NCBI GenBank assembly: GCA_030068145.1
Contig: JAPJBO010000669.1
Location: 62,001-126,000, forward strand
From: Diplonema papillatum
Taxonomy: Eukaryota > Euglenozoa > Diplonemea > Diplonemida > Diplonemidae
Direction of reading: 5' to 3'
Length of the DNA stretch: 64,000 nucleotides
Position 1 is the first letter of the stretch, and each line of letters opens with the position of its first letter. Under the pieces are notes generated by a model that was not told the origin of the DNA, made no database searches, and saw only the letters and a program-made list of their open reading frames with translations. A program made the translations under genes and the position numbers. Shown piece after piece: positions 42,499-52,579 of this stretch.

Positions 42499-43625
42499 TA
42501 TCCCACAACACCGTTGAGGGTGCGGTTGCAGTGCATAGATGAGAATGCAATAGCCAGAGAGAGAGTCTCAAGCGAATCACTACACATATAAAAGCAAGTA
42601 CGCATTGTTTGCATCCTATGTTGCTTCTGGTCAACCGAGGCCCTACATGCTCATCCAGGGATTCTGTTTGCTTTTTTTTTTTGGCATTTTTCTTCGTTAC
42701 ATTCTAATAGAAACAGTCTAGAAACTGTGAACAAGCCGTATCACCTCTTCCTTTGCCATTCGCTTTGCACAACTAGCATAACAGGGCTGGATTTCCACAT
42801 TTGTGGTTACTGTTATCGTTAGAGCGACGTTTTGAGCAAGATTGTGGTCGAACAAAAACCTCCAGAAGTATGCGAAAATGGTGTCACAACACGGTCCATG
42901 CCCCACTAACGCAGCAGTGATCAATGAAAACCCCTTGCTAATACCACCCACCGACTGTAACACACAAGCGATCAAGGCGGGGCGCGACAGGAGACACAAA
43001 CCCCACTGTCTGGCCGGTGATCCGTAACGCGACTGAAGATGCTGGGTAGCGGATTGTAGAGTCTTGCGACACGGCGAAACTCAGGTGCTCTTGTCACGTC
43101 GACGCCGAGGGGCAGCAGTCATAAGGAACTTGAGGAAAATGACAGGCTGGGTGACGCCGCTTTGCCGGGTTTGCGGGGTTTGAATCAAATGAAACTGTAG
43201 GACTTTAGCCCAACTCCGACCAAGCACCTACAGGTTAATTTCCACTTTTTCCTATTTTTCATTTTTATAGAGTGCCTTCGCTCTTTTGGGCATTCTGGGG
43301 CTGGAATTTTGCGATTTCGAAGCATATCTTTCCATTGCCGCCCTTGGAAGGCGAAATTTTGACATGATGTTGCACTAGTCTGTCATCGTCTTCTCGCTTA
43401 TGACCGTCTCTAATTCGTCGACAACGTTTCACCGCAACCTTGACAATCTTTTGTTTTCTCGCGTGGTTTAGATTTCCTTCCTAGGTTGGGCTTGAGCAAA
43501 AGAGAAGAAGAAAGGCGGCAGACGTCATTTTGCGTGCGTTCCGGGGGTAGGGGGTTGGAGTGATGGCGAGATAACGGGCAAGACGCAGGAAATTGAGGTA
43601 CGGGGCAGGTGGGCAGTTCACGCAA
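42499..43625. other. Intergenic region left of the piggyBac gene
   Basis: No convincing gene. It should contain the left end of the piggyBac element, but I could not identify its inverted repeat or TTAA border. Confidence 0.5.
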
Positions 43626-46247
43626 CTACTGGCCACTGCAGTCACTTTCATCAGTAGACTCGGTATACGTCAGACGCACTCCTTTGAGTGTGGGAGGGCG
43701 CCCCTGCTTGCAAGGGCGGCCGCCTCGTTTCTTCAAGCGCTGGGTCCCAGGAGTTTCCGGCTCGTAGTAATGGTGGTTCTTGAGGGTGTGAAACCGGGTA
43801 AAACACGGAGCGGGACACAGAGCCACGCCACATGTTTTGCAGACATATTTCGTCTTGACCAAACGAACATGGCATTTGCACGCAACGCGGGTGTCTGTTT
43901 CCAGAATGGCATGGAACTTGCCATCCAGGCGCGACGGGTGGTCGCTAGCCCGAGGTGTGCGCGTTCCGGGGCTGAAGTCCTCAGTACTGCGGTTGTCAGC
44001 AAGTAACCCGCGGATGAGCTCTTTTCTGAAGTCCTTGAAGGGTAAGGACCCGCGATTCTTACCAAGACGCTTGTACAAGATAAAACTGTTCAACGCAGAC
44101 ACTTCGAGCAAATAAAAGAAGACTTTCATATACCATCGTTTGCCCTGCATGAATCGTGTCGCCCGGGCAAGGTACTGGTCGCAGCGATCTACCCCCCCCA
44201 TGTGTTTGTTGTAAGCAACCACGATGTCTGGCTTACTGACCTTCAACCGCTTTCCCCCCTTGCAGCGACGCTCAAGCTCGGTCATTGTTGTTCCAATGGG
44301 GAGTGTTGACAACATGCGGACTTCACGCTTGTCAACCCACTCCAAGAACGTGATCGGCGAACTTTGGCGATACTGGCAATGGCCGCGTTTCGGGGCCGCA
44401 GCCTTATCCGCTTGGGATGGGCGGCCGCGCTTCTTTTGGGACTTGCTAAAAAGTGGGATCCCGTTCCGATTTTTGCGGACAGTTCCGGCCGCGTGGAATC
44501 CCAAGGTGTATAATTTTAGCATGAGGGGAATGCTTGTGTAGTAGTTGTCCATGTACATGTGCCTTCCTGAGTATGCATACAGAGCCGCAGCTGCAAGAAG
44601 TTCACGCTCACCAACGTTCACGGGGCCAGGGTTAGTATCCGTGTCAATCTTACCGGTATACACTGACGATACCAATGTGTAACCAGTCTGTGACTCAGCC
44701 AGAACAAAACACTTCAAACCGAATCGATGCCGTTTCATGGGCATGTATTGCTTGAAGCTGACACGACCTTTGTACTTGATGATCGACTCATCAAAGCTAA
44801 GTTCTTTATCGGGAGCATAGACATCCCGCCATTGGAGAGACACAAGCTGGAAAATATCTCTTATCTTGATGAGTCGGTCCGGGTGTTCCTTCTTTCCACT
44901 GAGGGGGTCTGTGAAGTGCAGCGTCCTGTGAATATCGTGCCACCTTTTCCTGGACATGGTTTCAGAAAAAAACGCGCATTGTTCGATAGGGTCCACGGAC
45001 CAGTACGAGTAGAGATCCTGTTTCACGGACAACCCCATCGCGTATGTGACAGCACACCAGCGAAGAAATTCCGCAATATCGGGTGCTTCGTACGAGATAC
45101 CCTCTTTCCCTGCAGCATACACACTCATGTGCCCAATGATCTGGGTGACCACCAGGTCGGTGAACATGCATCTGAAGATGTCAGTGGGGGAGGAATCCTC
45201 ATCAAGGTCGTAGGACGGATTCGGTCCGGTCTTCTTGGCGTTGAAAGGGAATTCGAGGTTGGGCTCGACTTTGCTGCTCCACGACAAGGACTTGATCGCT
45301 GCACCTGCTGCCTTGACCGCAGCGCTCTCAGTATTCGGTGGGCGGCCTCGCGGTGCTGGGTTTGCGGGGGGCTTCTGTGCCGGTCCTTTTCGTGGTCGGC
45401 CGGGGCGCTTCGGTGCAGGCTTTGCGGAGGGCTTCGGCGCCTGTTCTTTTGGTGGCCGGCCGGGGCGCTTCGGTGCAGGCTTTGCGGAGGACTTCGGCGC
45501 CTGTTCTTTTGGTGGCTCGCCAAAAAAAATGTTCATAAAGTGGCCGAGATCACCGCTCTGAACCCGCGGGTTGGCCAGGAACACGACGTTGGCCGGGTGG
45601 GGTCGGTCTTCGCCTCGCTCGACTGAGCCGGTTCCTCTCAGCACGGCCCAGTTGTACAGCGCTGTGTACACTGTCTCCGGATTGGGCTGGAATCCGATAC
45701 CGTGTTGGAGGCAGAAGCTCGATACCTGATAAGTGTCCAGCTCCGGTAAGCGTGCCACACTCCTGCAACGCACGTCGAAATGTTCGCGGGCGAAGCTGAG
45801 AATGTTCAATGCCGATGGCATCGCAAAACTTCCCTCCATCGCTCGCATGAGTGCGATGTACCCGCACTCCACCCCGCTCTGCTCGTCACGCAGCTGCAGT
45901 GTCACACCCCGGATACCGCCGAACTCACGTCGCGACCGTTGCCTGTCCCAGTTCCCGCAAGAGTCGACCACTGTCACCCGCCCAAGCGCGGTGGCGTCGA
46001 GATGATGCACTTGTTCGCGCACTGTCCTTCCCGACCTGTTGTTGTCGTCATCGTCATCCTCTTCCTCTTCTTCATCCTCTTCTTCTTCCTCGTCCTCTTC
46101 CTCTTCCACCTCTTCTGCTTCCTCGTTGTCCTCTTCTTCTGTCGACCCCACACTCTCCATATCCGTGGCCGCCCGCTTCCTTCCAGACATTTTGTACTTT
46201 TCACTGCCCAAGTTCCTGGATTGTTTCGACTGTTGTTGACAAGGCAT
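43626..46247 (-). CDS. piggyBac transposase, uninterrupted, with N-terminal extension
   Basis: The frame on the minus strand from ATG 46247 gives 873 aa without interruption. The transposase core (DDE_Tnp_1_7 type) shows the three catalytic aspartates in LSFDESIIKYKGR, YMDNYYTS and GGVDRCDQ. A C-terminal cysteine-rich finger follows (CKCHVRLVKTKYVCKTC, then CPAPCFTRFH). Unusual is the ~330-residue N-terminal extension: a long Glu/Asp run, a region with SGVECGYIALM and DLGHFMNIFFG that has the look of a Cys/His peptidase-like fold, then three PKRPGRPP/GRPRK units resembling AT-hooks, before the core begins at about SPTDIFRCMF. The AT-hook-like units are tandem DNA repeats. It encodes cut-and-paste transposition at TTAA sites. 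The open frame suggests recent activity or domestication. Confidence 0.85.
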   Translation of the reverse strand: MPCQQQSKQSRNLGSEKYKMSGRKRAATDMESVGSTEEEDNEEAEEVEEEEDEEEEEDEEEEEDDDDDNNRSGRTVREQVHHLDATALGRVTVVDSCGNWDRQRSRREFGGIRGVTLQLRDEQSGVECGYIALMRAMEGSFAMPSALNILSFAREHFDVRCRSVARLPELDTYQVSSFCLQHGIGFQPNPETVYTALYNWAVLRGTGSVERGEDRPHPANVVFLANPRVQSGDLGHFMNIFFGEPPKEQAPKSSAKPAPKRPGRPPKEQAPKPSAKPAPKRPGRPRKGPAQKPPANPAPRGRPPNTESAAVKAAGAAIKSLSWSSKVEPNLEFPFNAKKTGPNPSYDLDEDSSPTDIFRCMFTDLVVTQIIGHMSVYAAGKEGISYEAPDIAEFLRWCAVTYAMGLSVKQDLYSYWSVDPIEQCAFFSETMSRKRWHDIHRTLHFTDPLSGKKEHPDRLIKIRDIFQLVSLQWRDVYAPDKELSFDESIIKYKGRVSFKQYMPMKRHRFGLKCFVLAESQTGYTLVSSVYTGKIDTDTNPGPVNVGERELLAAAALYAYSGRHMYMDNYYTSIPLMLKLYTLGFHAAGTVRKNRNGIPLFSKSQKKRGRPSQADKAAAPKRGHCQYRQSSPITFLEWVDKREVRMLSTLPIGTTMTELERRCKGGKRLKVSKPDIVVAYNKHMGGVDRCDQYLARATRFMQGKRWYMKVFFYLLEVSALNSFILYKRLGKNRGSLPFKDFRKELIRGLLADNRSTEDFSPGTRTPRASDHPSRLDGKFHAILETDTRVACKCHVRLVKTKYVCKTCGVALCPAPCFTRFHTLKNHHYYEPETPGTQRLKKRGGRPCKQGRPPTLKGVRLTYTESTDESDCSGQ

Positions 46248-46439
46248 TGAAAAAGCCGGTTTTCCGGGGGTTTCCCCAATCTCGCCACTTGGTTTCAATC
46301 GTCATTGCTGACGAATTTTTGACATTCGAGGGCGGCAATGAAAAGACTTGCTCGAAATGGGTGAATTCCATATTTTTGGGAATTTTTTGGCGCCTCCTGA
46401 GCACCCCTACAGGAAAATCCAGATTAAACCGGGACATTC

Positions 46440-46652
46440 CCCATCATGCTATTAAAGTTTGCTAATTTCCCCATTATGCTATTAAAGTTGCTAATTTCCC
46501 CATTATGCTATTAAAGCTGCTAATTTCCCCATTCTGGGGGGGTTTTTTGCTAATTTCCCCATTATGCTATTAATGTTGATAATTTCCCCATTATGCTATT
46601 AAAGTGGTGCTAATTTCCCCATTATGCCATTAAAGTTTGCTAATTTCCCCAT
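46440..46652. repeat. ~29-bp minisatellite, left arm
   Basis: About seven units with CCCCATTATGCTATTAAAG at their core, one interrupted by a G-run. The same unit is found inverted at 48436-48606. Confidence 0.9.
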
Positions 46653-47332
46653 TCTGCGACTGGGCTACTGGCGGTCGTAGTACAGCACAGGTAGTCTGGT
46701 CAAGACTTTTTGTGAGTAGTTTTGTCCATTTTCGAGGAAGATAGTGACAATGCACTTTCTAACCGTGCCTAACGCGAGCAGTCGTTTGATGAAATCGATT
46801 CGACGGCGCTACTTAGCCTACTGTCAGTAGATTGTTTCGAGAAAACGGCTTATTTCCACCGGACAGTTAACTTTGCAAGTCACACTGTGACTCCGACTCA
46901 CAGCGTCTTGGCACTGTGCTGGTCCGCGGGAAACAATCAGCATGTTCACCAAAAGGGGTCAGCAGGGTTCGCACTGACAGCTCAGCTGGTGATCTGACAC
47001 CAGACTAAGTTGGAGCAGACTAAAGACAGCTGCACCGAAGCTAAGCTCTCACTGTCTCAGCTGCACTGTAGCAAAGCAACGCTTCCATACTGTAGGCTGC
47101 ACTGCAGCGTGGACCTTTGTGGTACTCATTTGGAAATTTGATGAGGCTTTTCATCATTTCATGAGCCCAGTTTTGTGTTGTCACAGTTGTGGATTCAGAT
47201 ACAGTGGAATGCCGCTGCGGTGGCCATGATGGGCGCCGGGTCAAACCCGAAGTGCCAGGGCGGGCACTTCGGGTTTGAACGTGTTCCCGTCGGCCATGCT
47301 GCATGTCTTGGACCAACCAAGGACTCCTGAAG

Positions 47333-48266
47333 CAGTGTGGCTCCTGGGGCCTGGCGCGTTTGGCGTGGCGTGGCGCGCGCCAAGCGCGCCAAGCCTGGCG
47401 CGTTTGGCGCGGCGCGGCGCGTTTGGCGCACCCTGTAGTCCCAAGGAAATTTAGGCTCCCTCGTCACATGCGCGGGGCAAAAAGAGTACCTCGGGGGAAT
47501 TGATAATTTTCCCGGGCCATTTTTCGATGCACAAACAGTGGAATCTGGTTTGGGCAAAAGTTGTGGTGATATTTTCCCGCTGGTCCACGCAACAGATCTT
47601 TTTCAACGACGTTTTGCTCGCCCTCAGCTCCGATGAAGAGAACGGTTCAAAATAGACTCGGGGACCCATAAGTATGTGTGTGGTTCGTGACTCCTCATAA
47701 GATGCAGAGCACCGGGCGGCAGGTTTACCACGGGAAGGACAGGAATCGTCCCCAGGTAGGTTACAATTTCCCGCTGGTCCACGTAGCAACTTTTTCCCGA
47801 CGACTTTTTGCTCGCTTTTTTCTCGGATGAAGAGAACGGTGCCAAATAGACCCGGACCCGTAAGTGGATCCCTGTGGTTCGTCGGCCTTGCATTGCCGCA
47901 GGGTACCATGGATTACCATGGCGAACACGTCCAAACCGGTCCAAAAAGGCTGCTTGCAGGGATCGATCCCCTGCAAAAAGCTTGTTTTTCAGTGGCTCTG
48001 GAAGAACAGGGGGTGTGGGAAGGCACCAGCATAGGTGGACACCTCCTGAGAACAGGTTTTCTTCGATCTTCTCATCGAACAAAAAAATTGTCGGAACGCA
48101 CGCCGGGATCGCCGAGAAAATGGACAAATGATGAACCCAAAATGAAAAAGTTGTCAATTCCTGGTGAAAACACTATGGGCGCGCCAATCGCGCCAAACGC
48201 GCCAAACGCGCCAGAAAACAGGGTTTTCTGGCGCGCCCTGGCGCGGCTGGCGCAGGAGCCACACTG
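47333..48266. mobile_element. hAT-like non-autonomous element with 7-bp target duplication
   Basis: Ends CAGTGTGGCTCC (47333) and GGAGCCACACTG (ending 48266), flanked by CCTGAAG on both sides (47326-47332 and 48267-48273). It contains two direct copies of a ~130-bp segment (about 47560-47690 and 47755-47890), related to 56035-56165 next to a hAT transposase fragment. GCGC-rich repeats lie just inside both ends. It is nested in the TTAA-flanked element. Confidence 0.75.
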
Positions 48267-48435
48267 CCTGAAGGAGTGTACTGAAGATTTCATGACCAGC
48301 AAGCTATTAGCCGTATCCTCACATACGTAACAAGGGTTTGCGGGAAGCCATTCCCGAAAAGGTTGGACATGTTCGTGGTAGAGGCCGCGGGAAACTGTGG
48401 AAAACGGGTGGAAACCCGCCAAAACCCCAAAAAAT

Positions 48436-48606
48436 GTTTTAATGGCATAATGGGGAAATTAGCAAACTTTAATAGCATAATGGGGAAATTAGCACCGCTT
48501 TAATAGCATAATGGGGAAATTAGCAGCTTTAATAGCATAATGGGGAAATTAGCACCACTTTTATAGCATAATGGGGAAATTAGCAAACTTTAATAGCATA
48601 ATGGGA
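48436..48606. repeat. ~29-bp minisatellite, right arm (inverted)
   Basis: About six units of the reverse complement of the left-arm repeat. Confidence 0.9.
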
Positions 48607-48619
48607 ATCACCCGATTAA

Positions 48620-49840
48620 ACCGGACATATATGTCCGGTTGGTCGGAGTTGGGTTAAGATTGTTTGTCCAGCTAAAACATTCCCTCCTTCCTTGCAAACA
48701 CGTCTGTGCAGGGGCAAGTAGCCGTGAAGCCAACACCCCCGTTGTAGGTGCAAGCGGTGCAGCTTGCACCGCTCGCAAATCGGATTCTTGAAGGCTGAAG
48801 GCTGCCAGCCTCCTCTGCTGCTGGCTACTGGTCCCCCGGCTGAAAGCGACAGCAGACAGCCATTTGTCCGACAAGCCACGGATAAAACAGTACACTACAA
48901 TGGTGTGATCCGTATGCCCGGTGCAAATCCGGCACAAACCCGGAAAAACTCAAGGGGGGTCCGATTTTTTATTTTGCACCCCTTCAGGTTATGGCAGGTG
49001 ATCGCAATCAAGCTAAACCGACTACACCAGGGTCCTGTCGAGTAAAAACCAACCAATAAATATGTAAGGCGGCACCGAAAGTGTAGGTCCACCGCAGAAG
49101 GTACCCGGAGTGCTTTGCCATTGCAGCGCTGAATGCACACCTCTCCACCGCGCCGTAGCCTCCCTTGTGCCCTGGGTTCCATGATTGGCTGTTCTCGGCC
49201 GGTATGCCCGAGTCGGTGTTTCCTCGTCTTTACACTTCTTCTTCGATTGTTTAACCCCAACGTCCGGGTCTGCCACTGGTGCGGCCCCGTTTCTCCGCTC
49301 CTCTGTCTCTTCTGCTTCACCTCATGCTTCCCTCCGGGCCTGCCTGCGCTTCCAGTCCGCTGGGTATTGTTCCAGGGGCTCAAACAGCGGCTTGGTCAGC
49401 CACCGTTTGAAAGGATGCGGAACCAAAGGTAGCAGTCTGCTCAGGCCATCTTAAGCCATCCGACAGCACCTTCTAGGCGAGGGAAAACCGGTTGTACTTG
49501 ATGGGCTGGGAACCTGCCCGTCCGAACCGCTTGTTGCCGACTTCTGTTCCGATGGCACAGCCGGGTTGAGAGGGGAACTTCTGTCCCTCGTTCTGATCTG
49601 ATGGAGATGCTTGCTTCTCTTTCTGTTTTCCAAGCTACGGAAGGGGCCTCAAACCGACAGGATACCGAAGCCCGTAGGCTGAACATGACAGAAGGGCGAG
49701 GGACCGCAAAGAGCGGGACAAACCCCCACGAGCACCAGACGATCATGAAACGTGGCAAAGTCCACCGCGAAGCCTGAAATCTCCACGACCAAGGGTGCTA
49801 GCGAGACAAAAATAAGAAACCCGGACCCCCCCCCCGAGGC
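48620..49840. other. Noncoding stretch
   Basis: Contains GGCACAAACCCGGAAAAACT at about 48931, repeated at 57486. No gene is recognised. Confidence 0.45.
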
Positions 49841-50281
49841 CAGTGATCATGGCAAACGTTGAACGTTTGAACGTTTGACAAACGTTTGCGTTTGCAAAAT
49901 TCATGTCAAACGTGTATCAAACGTGAGTGAGGCGCTGGCTGCGCCTGCAGTGGGGACCGAGTGTGGGGTCGGCTTGTGAACACTCAAGCCACAAGGGCAA
50001 GATCTTCATGCCCGGGGCCCCAGAAAGTGGGAGGGAACACTTGCTGAAGGCTAGTATCTCCCTGTATCTCCCTGCGCACGCCCAAGGAGAACCAGGATGT
50101 CTTGTTCCCTTATTTTCGTCGTGTCCGTCTGCAGCCACTTGGACAAGTGCTATCAAGGGTCGTGTACTGTGTACAGACCCGGTCCATCGATTGGCAAACG
50201 TCACGTTTGGACGTTTGTCAAACGTTTGCGTTTGATAAATCTTGTCAAACGTACGTTTGCAAACGTTTGATAACATCACTG
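49841..50281. mobile_element. hAT-like MITE, copy 2, with 8-bp target duplication
   Basis: Starts CAGTGATCATGGCAAAC and ends GTTTGATAACATCACTG. The flanks CCCGAGGC (49833-49840) and CCCTAGGC (50282-50289) match at 7 of 8 positions, as expected of a hAT target duplication. Homologous to 41462-41848. No coding capacity. Confidence 0.8.
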
Positions 50282-50867
50282 CCCTAGGCTAGGTTGTCGC
50301 AGCTTCCATTATAATTTTCTTGTGGCATTTTCGTATAAATTTCGAATTGTGGGCGTCGTGGAGTGCTCCCTGTGGGGGTTTCGCCGGCATTTGACCTTGA
50401 GTCGGGCCCAGTCCGGGTTGGTCTGGGCTGATCCGGGTATGGTCCGGGATGATCCGGGTATGGTCCAGACGCATCCAAAGACCAAAATGCAGCCACAAAA
50501 GACGGCAGAAGGGTCAGACTGTGGCAGGAATGACTCAGGATGTAGTCATTTGTGTCCAGGAATGCTCCAGAAATTTCTCTACACTATTTTTCCTCCAGAT
50601 TTGGGACTCCCGGTTGTAGAAATTCTGAAAGTCGGCTGATTTCGGACGTCTTGTCGAGGTGGCCGAAATCTCCTTTTTCACCAAGCTTTCCCTCTCTTTC
50701 GCACTTTTGGGTGACATTCTGATCAGCTTCTGGGTCACACACCCTCGATAACCTCATCCGTACCGATGCTGGGGGTGAACAACACCCGCAAGTGCCTAAA
50801 AACATGCAAGAATGGTGAAAATAATAAACGCGACAGGATTTACCATGGGAGTCGCGGGTGGATTCCC
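50282..50867. other. Noncoding stretch left of the 30-bp minisatellite
   Basis: Contains repeated GATCCGGGTATGGTCC words at about 50429-50468. No gene is seen. Confidence 0.45.
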
Positions 50868-51205
50868 AATACATCACTCATTCGCATCTTTTTTCCCAAT
50901 ACATCACTCATTCGCAACTTCTTTCCCAATACATCACACACGGTCAACTTCTTTCCCAATACATCACTCATTTACAACTTCTTTCCCGAAACATCACTCA
51001 CCTGCAACTTCTTTCCCAATACATCACACATTTAAACTTTTTCCCCGATACATCACTCATTTGCAACTTCTTTCCCAATACATCACTCATTTGCAACTTC
51101 TTTCCCGATACATCACTCATTTACAACTTCTTTCCCGATACATCACTCATTTGCAACTTCTTTCCCGATACATCACTCATTTGCAACTTCTTTCCCAGTT
51201 GGTCA
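50868..51205. repeat. 30-bp minisatellite
   Basis: About eleven units of CCCAATACATCACTCATTTG plus CAACTTCTTT, mostly one or two changes apart. A period of 30 keeps several frames open, which produces artificial ORFs. Confidence 0.95.
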
Positions 51206-51458
51206 CTAATTTGCATTTGGTAGTGATTGCAACACAAATTGTATTCGTTTCCTGTCTCGGGTTCAATCCTCATTGCCACCATCGTCATGCTGTCTCTCTC
51301 AAGCTGTCGAGTCGACTTAGCTGCAAGTAAGCCACTGCAAGGAATCAAGAAGAGCGAATGAAATGCGTCTTGTAGTGCAAACAAAGCCAGGCGGCCAATG
51401 AAGGGGATCTTTGCTGAAACGGCACAAGAGAGAAAAAGAAACGAGAACTCAGAATGCC

Positions 51459-51861
51459 CAGTGTGGCTCCTGCGCCAGCCGCGCCAGAAAACCCTGTTTT
51501 CTGGCGCGTTTGACGCGATTTGCGCGCCCTTAGTGTTTTCACCAGGAATTGACAACTTTTTCATTATGGGTTCATCATTCGTCCATTTTCTCGGCGATCC
51601 CGGCGTGCCTTCCGACAAATTTGTTGTTCGATGAGAAGATCGATGACGAAATCTTCCAGAGAACCTGTTCTCAGAGGGTGTCAACCTATTCTGGTGCCTT
51701 CCCACACCCCTGTCCTTCCAGAGCCACTGAAAAACAAGCTTTTCACAGGGGATCGATCCCTGCAAGCAGCCTTTTTGGACCGGTTTGGACGTGTTCGCCA
51801 TGGTAATCCATGGTACCCTGCGGCAATGCAAGGCCGACGAACCACAAGGATCCACTTACGG
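51459..51861. mobile_element. Truncated inverted copy of the 47333-48266 hAT-like element
   Basis: Begins with the intact end CAGTGTGGCTCC at 51459 and matches 47862-48266 in reverse complement. At 51861 the homology breaks, and a U6 snRNA sequence takes the place of the rest of the element. Confidence 0.75.
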
Positions 51862-51922
51862 CAGGGACCATGCTAATCTTCTCTGTATCGATCTAATTTA
51901 GCGGGTGTCCCATTTCTGGTAC
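51861..51922 (-). pseudogene. U6 snRNA 5' part, fused to a transposon
   Basis: On the minus strand the bases from 51922 to 51861 read as U6: a 5' stem-loop (GTACCA-GAAA-TGGGAC), the invariant GATACAGAGAAGATTAGCAT with the ACAGAGA box, and CATGGTCCCTGC. After CCTGC the canonical GCAAGGATGACACGCAAA is absent. It is replaced by CGTAAGTGGATCC, which belongs to the hAT-like element (compare 47871). No TATA-type Pol III promoter is visible upstream. It is a truncated copy, not a working U6 gene. Confidence 0.8.
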
Positions 51923-52420
51923 GCAGGGAAAACCTGCTACACGGGAGCCAAGCTTACGTGCAGTGCCACGGGCTACGGGTCAAGTGGCTACCGATTACCC
52001 AACTAAAGCATCAAGTCGTGAGGCGCACCTTTGGGGCTTGCCGCTTGCGCTGAGCACAAGCTCGTCGAGACGGTCGCAGATCGGACGGGGTTGTAGCACT
52101 GTGCTGCCTCCGACTCAAGCTTTGCAAGTTGTGGTTGACCGTCACGCATAGCTGTCAGCCACAAGGTTGCCACATTGTGGCCCCATTTAGCCACAAAGTA
52201 GCCACAAACCTTGTGGCTACCCTTGTGGCTAATTATGCAAAATTTTCCGAGACTAGAGGTATGCTAATAGCTCTATCGAGCCAACCCCACTTTTTAGGGG
52301 GTCCGCGGGCGAAGCCCGGGGGCACTTTTTTATAGTGAGATTTTAGTAAGTAGTCAATTCCCACGGCTCCGGTTTTTTTTGCCCCGTGATTGAAAAGGGC
52401 TATTTGCATCTAGATTTCAG
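51923..52420. other. Noncoding stretch between U6 fragment and SINE-like copy
   Basis: Contains GTGGCTA/TAGCCAC words in both orientations at about 52153-52228. No gene. Confidence 0.45.
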
Positions 52421-52500
52421 GTCTGGAGGCCCGGGTTCGAACCCGGCCGAGGACACTTTTCCAGTCGAAAATGGGTTTTGGAATTTGTTGGTTTTCGGGG
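52421..52500 (+). repeat. tRNA-derived SINE-like repeat, copy 1
   Basis: Contains a GGGTTCGAACCC B-box inside a palindromic T-arm, then GGCCGAGGACACTTTTCC and a GTCGAAAATGG tail that matches copy 2 at 52721-52795 on the other strand. No A-box was found upstream of this copy. The arms do not form a clean cloverleaf, so it is not a tRNA gene. Confidence 0.5.
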
Positions 52501-52579
52501 TCATATGCCCGAAATTTGCGTTTTTTTGCAGAGTTTCTCAATGTCTCACGGCTATTGGTCACCCCGGGGAATTTGAGTC

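Larger units (their letters stand above)
46428..48615. mobile_element. TTAA-flanked fold-back element with minisatellite arms
   Basis: TTAA at 46424-46427 and 48616-48619 bracket ends that mirror each other imperfectly: ACCGGGACATTCCCCAT on the left, and TCGGGTGATTCCCAT reading in from the right. Both arms are inverted arrays of a ~29-bp unit (CCCCATTATGCTATTAAAG...), about seven copies on the left (46440-46652) and six on the right (48436-48606). TTAA borders fit the piggyBac superfamily, whose intact transposase gene lies just to the left. A hAT-like element is nested inside. No transposase of its own. Confidence 0.55.

Noticed and set aside
42718-42999. 93-codon minus-strand frame, rather hydrophobic
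   Set aside because: No recognisable domain or supporting context; similar frames are expected by chance.
44727-45626. 299-codon plus-strand frame inside the piggyBac gene
   Set aside because: Antisense shadow of the transposase; its Gly/Phe repeats mirror the AT-hook-like units.
46201-46432. piggyBac inverted repeat immediately right of the transposase
   Set aside because: The TTAA at 46424 fits the fold-back element better; no mirror of a piggyBac end was found left of 43626.
51240-51280. Possible tRNA gene (GGTTCAATCC B-box-like word)
   Set aside because: No A-box at the right distance and no acceptor or T-stem pairing.
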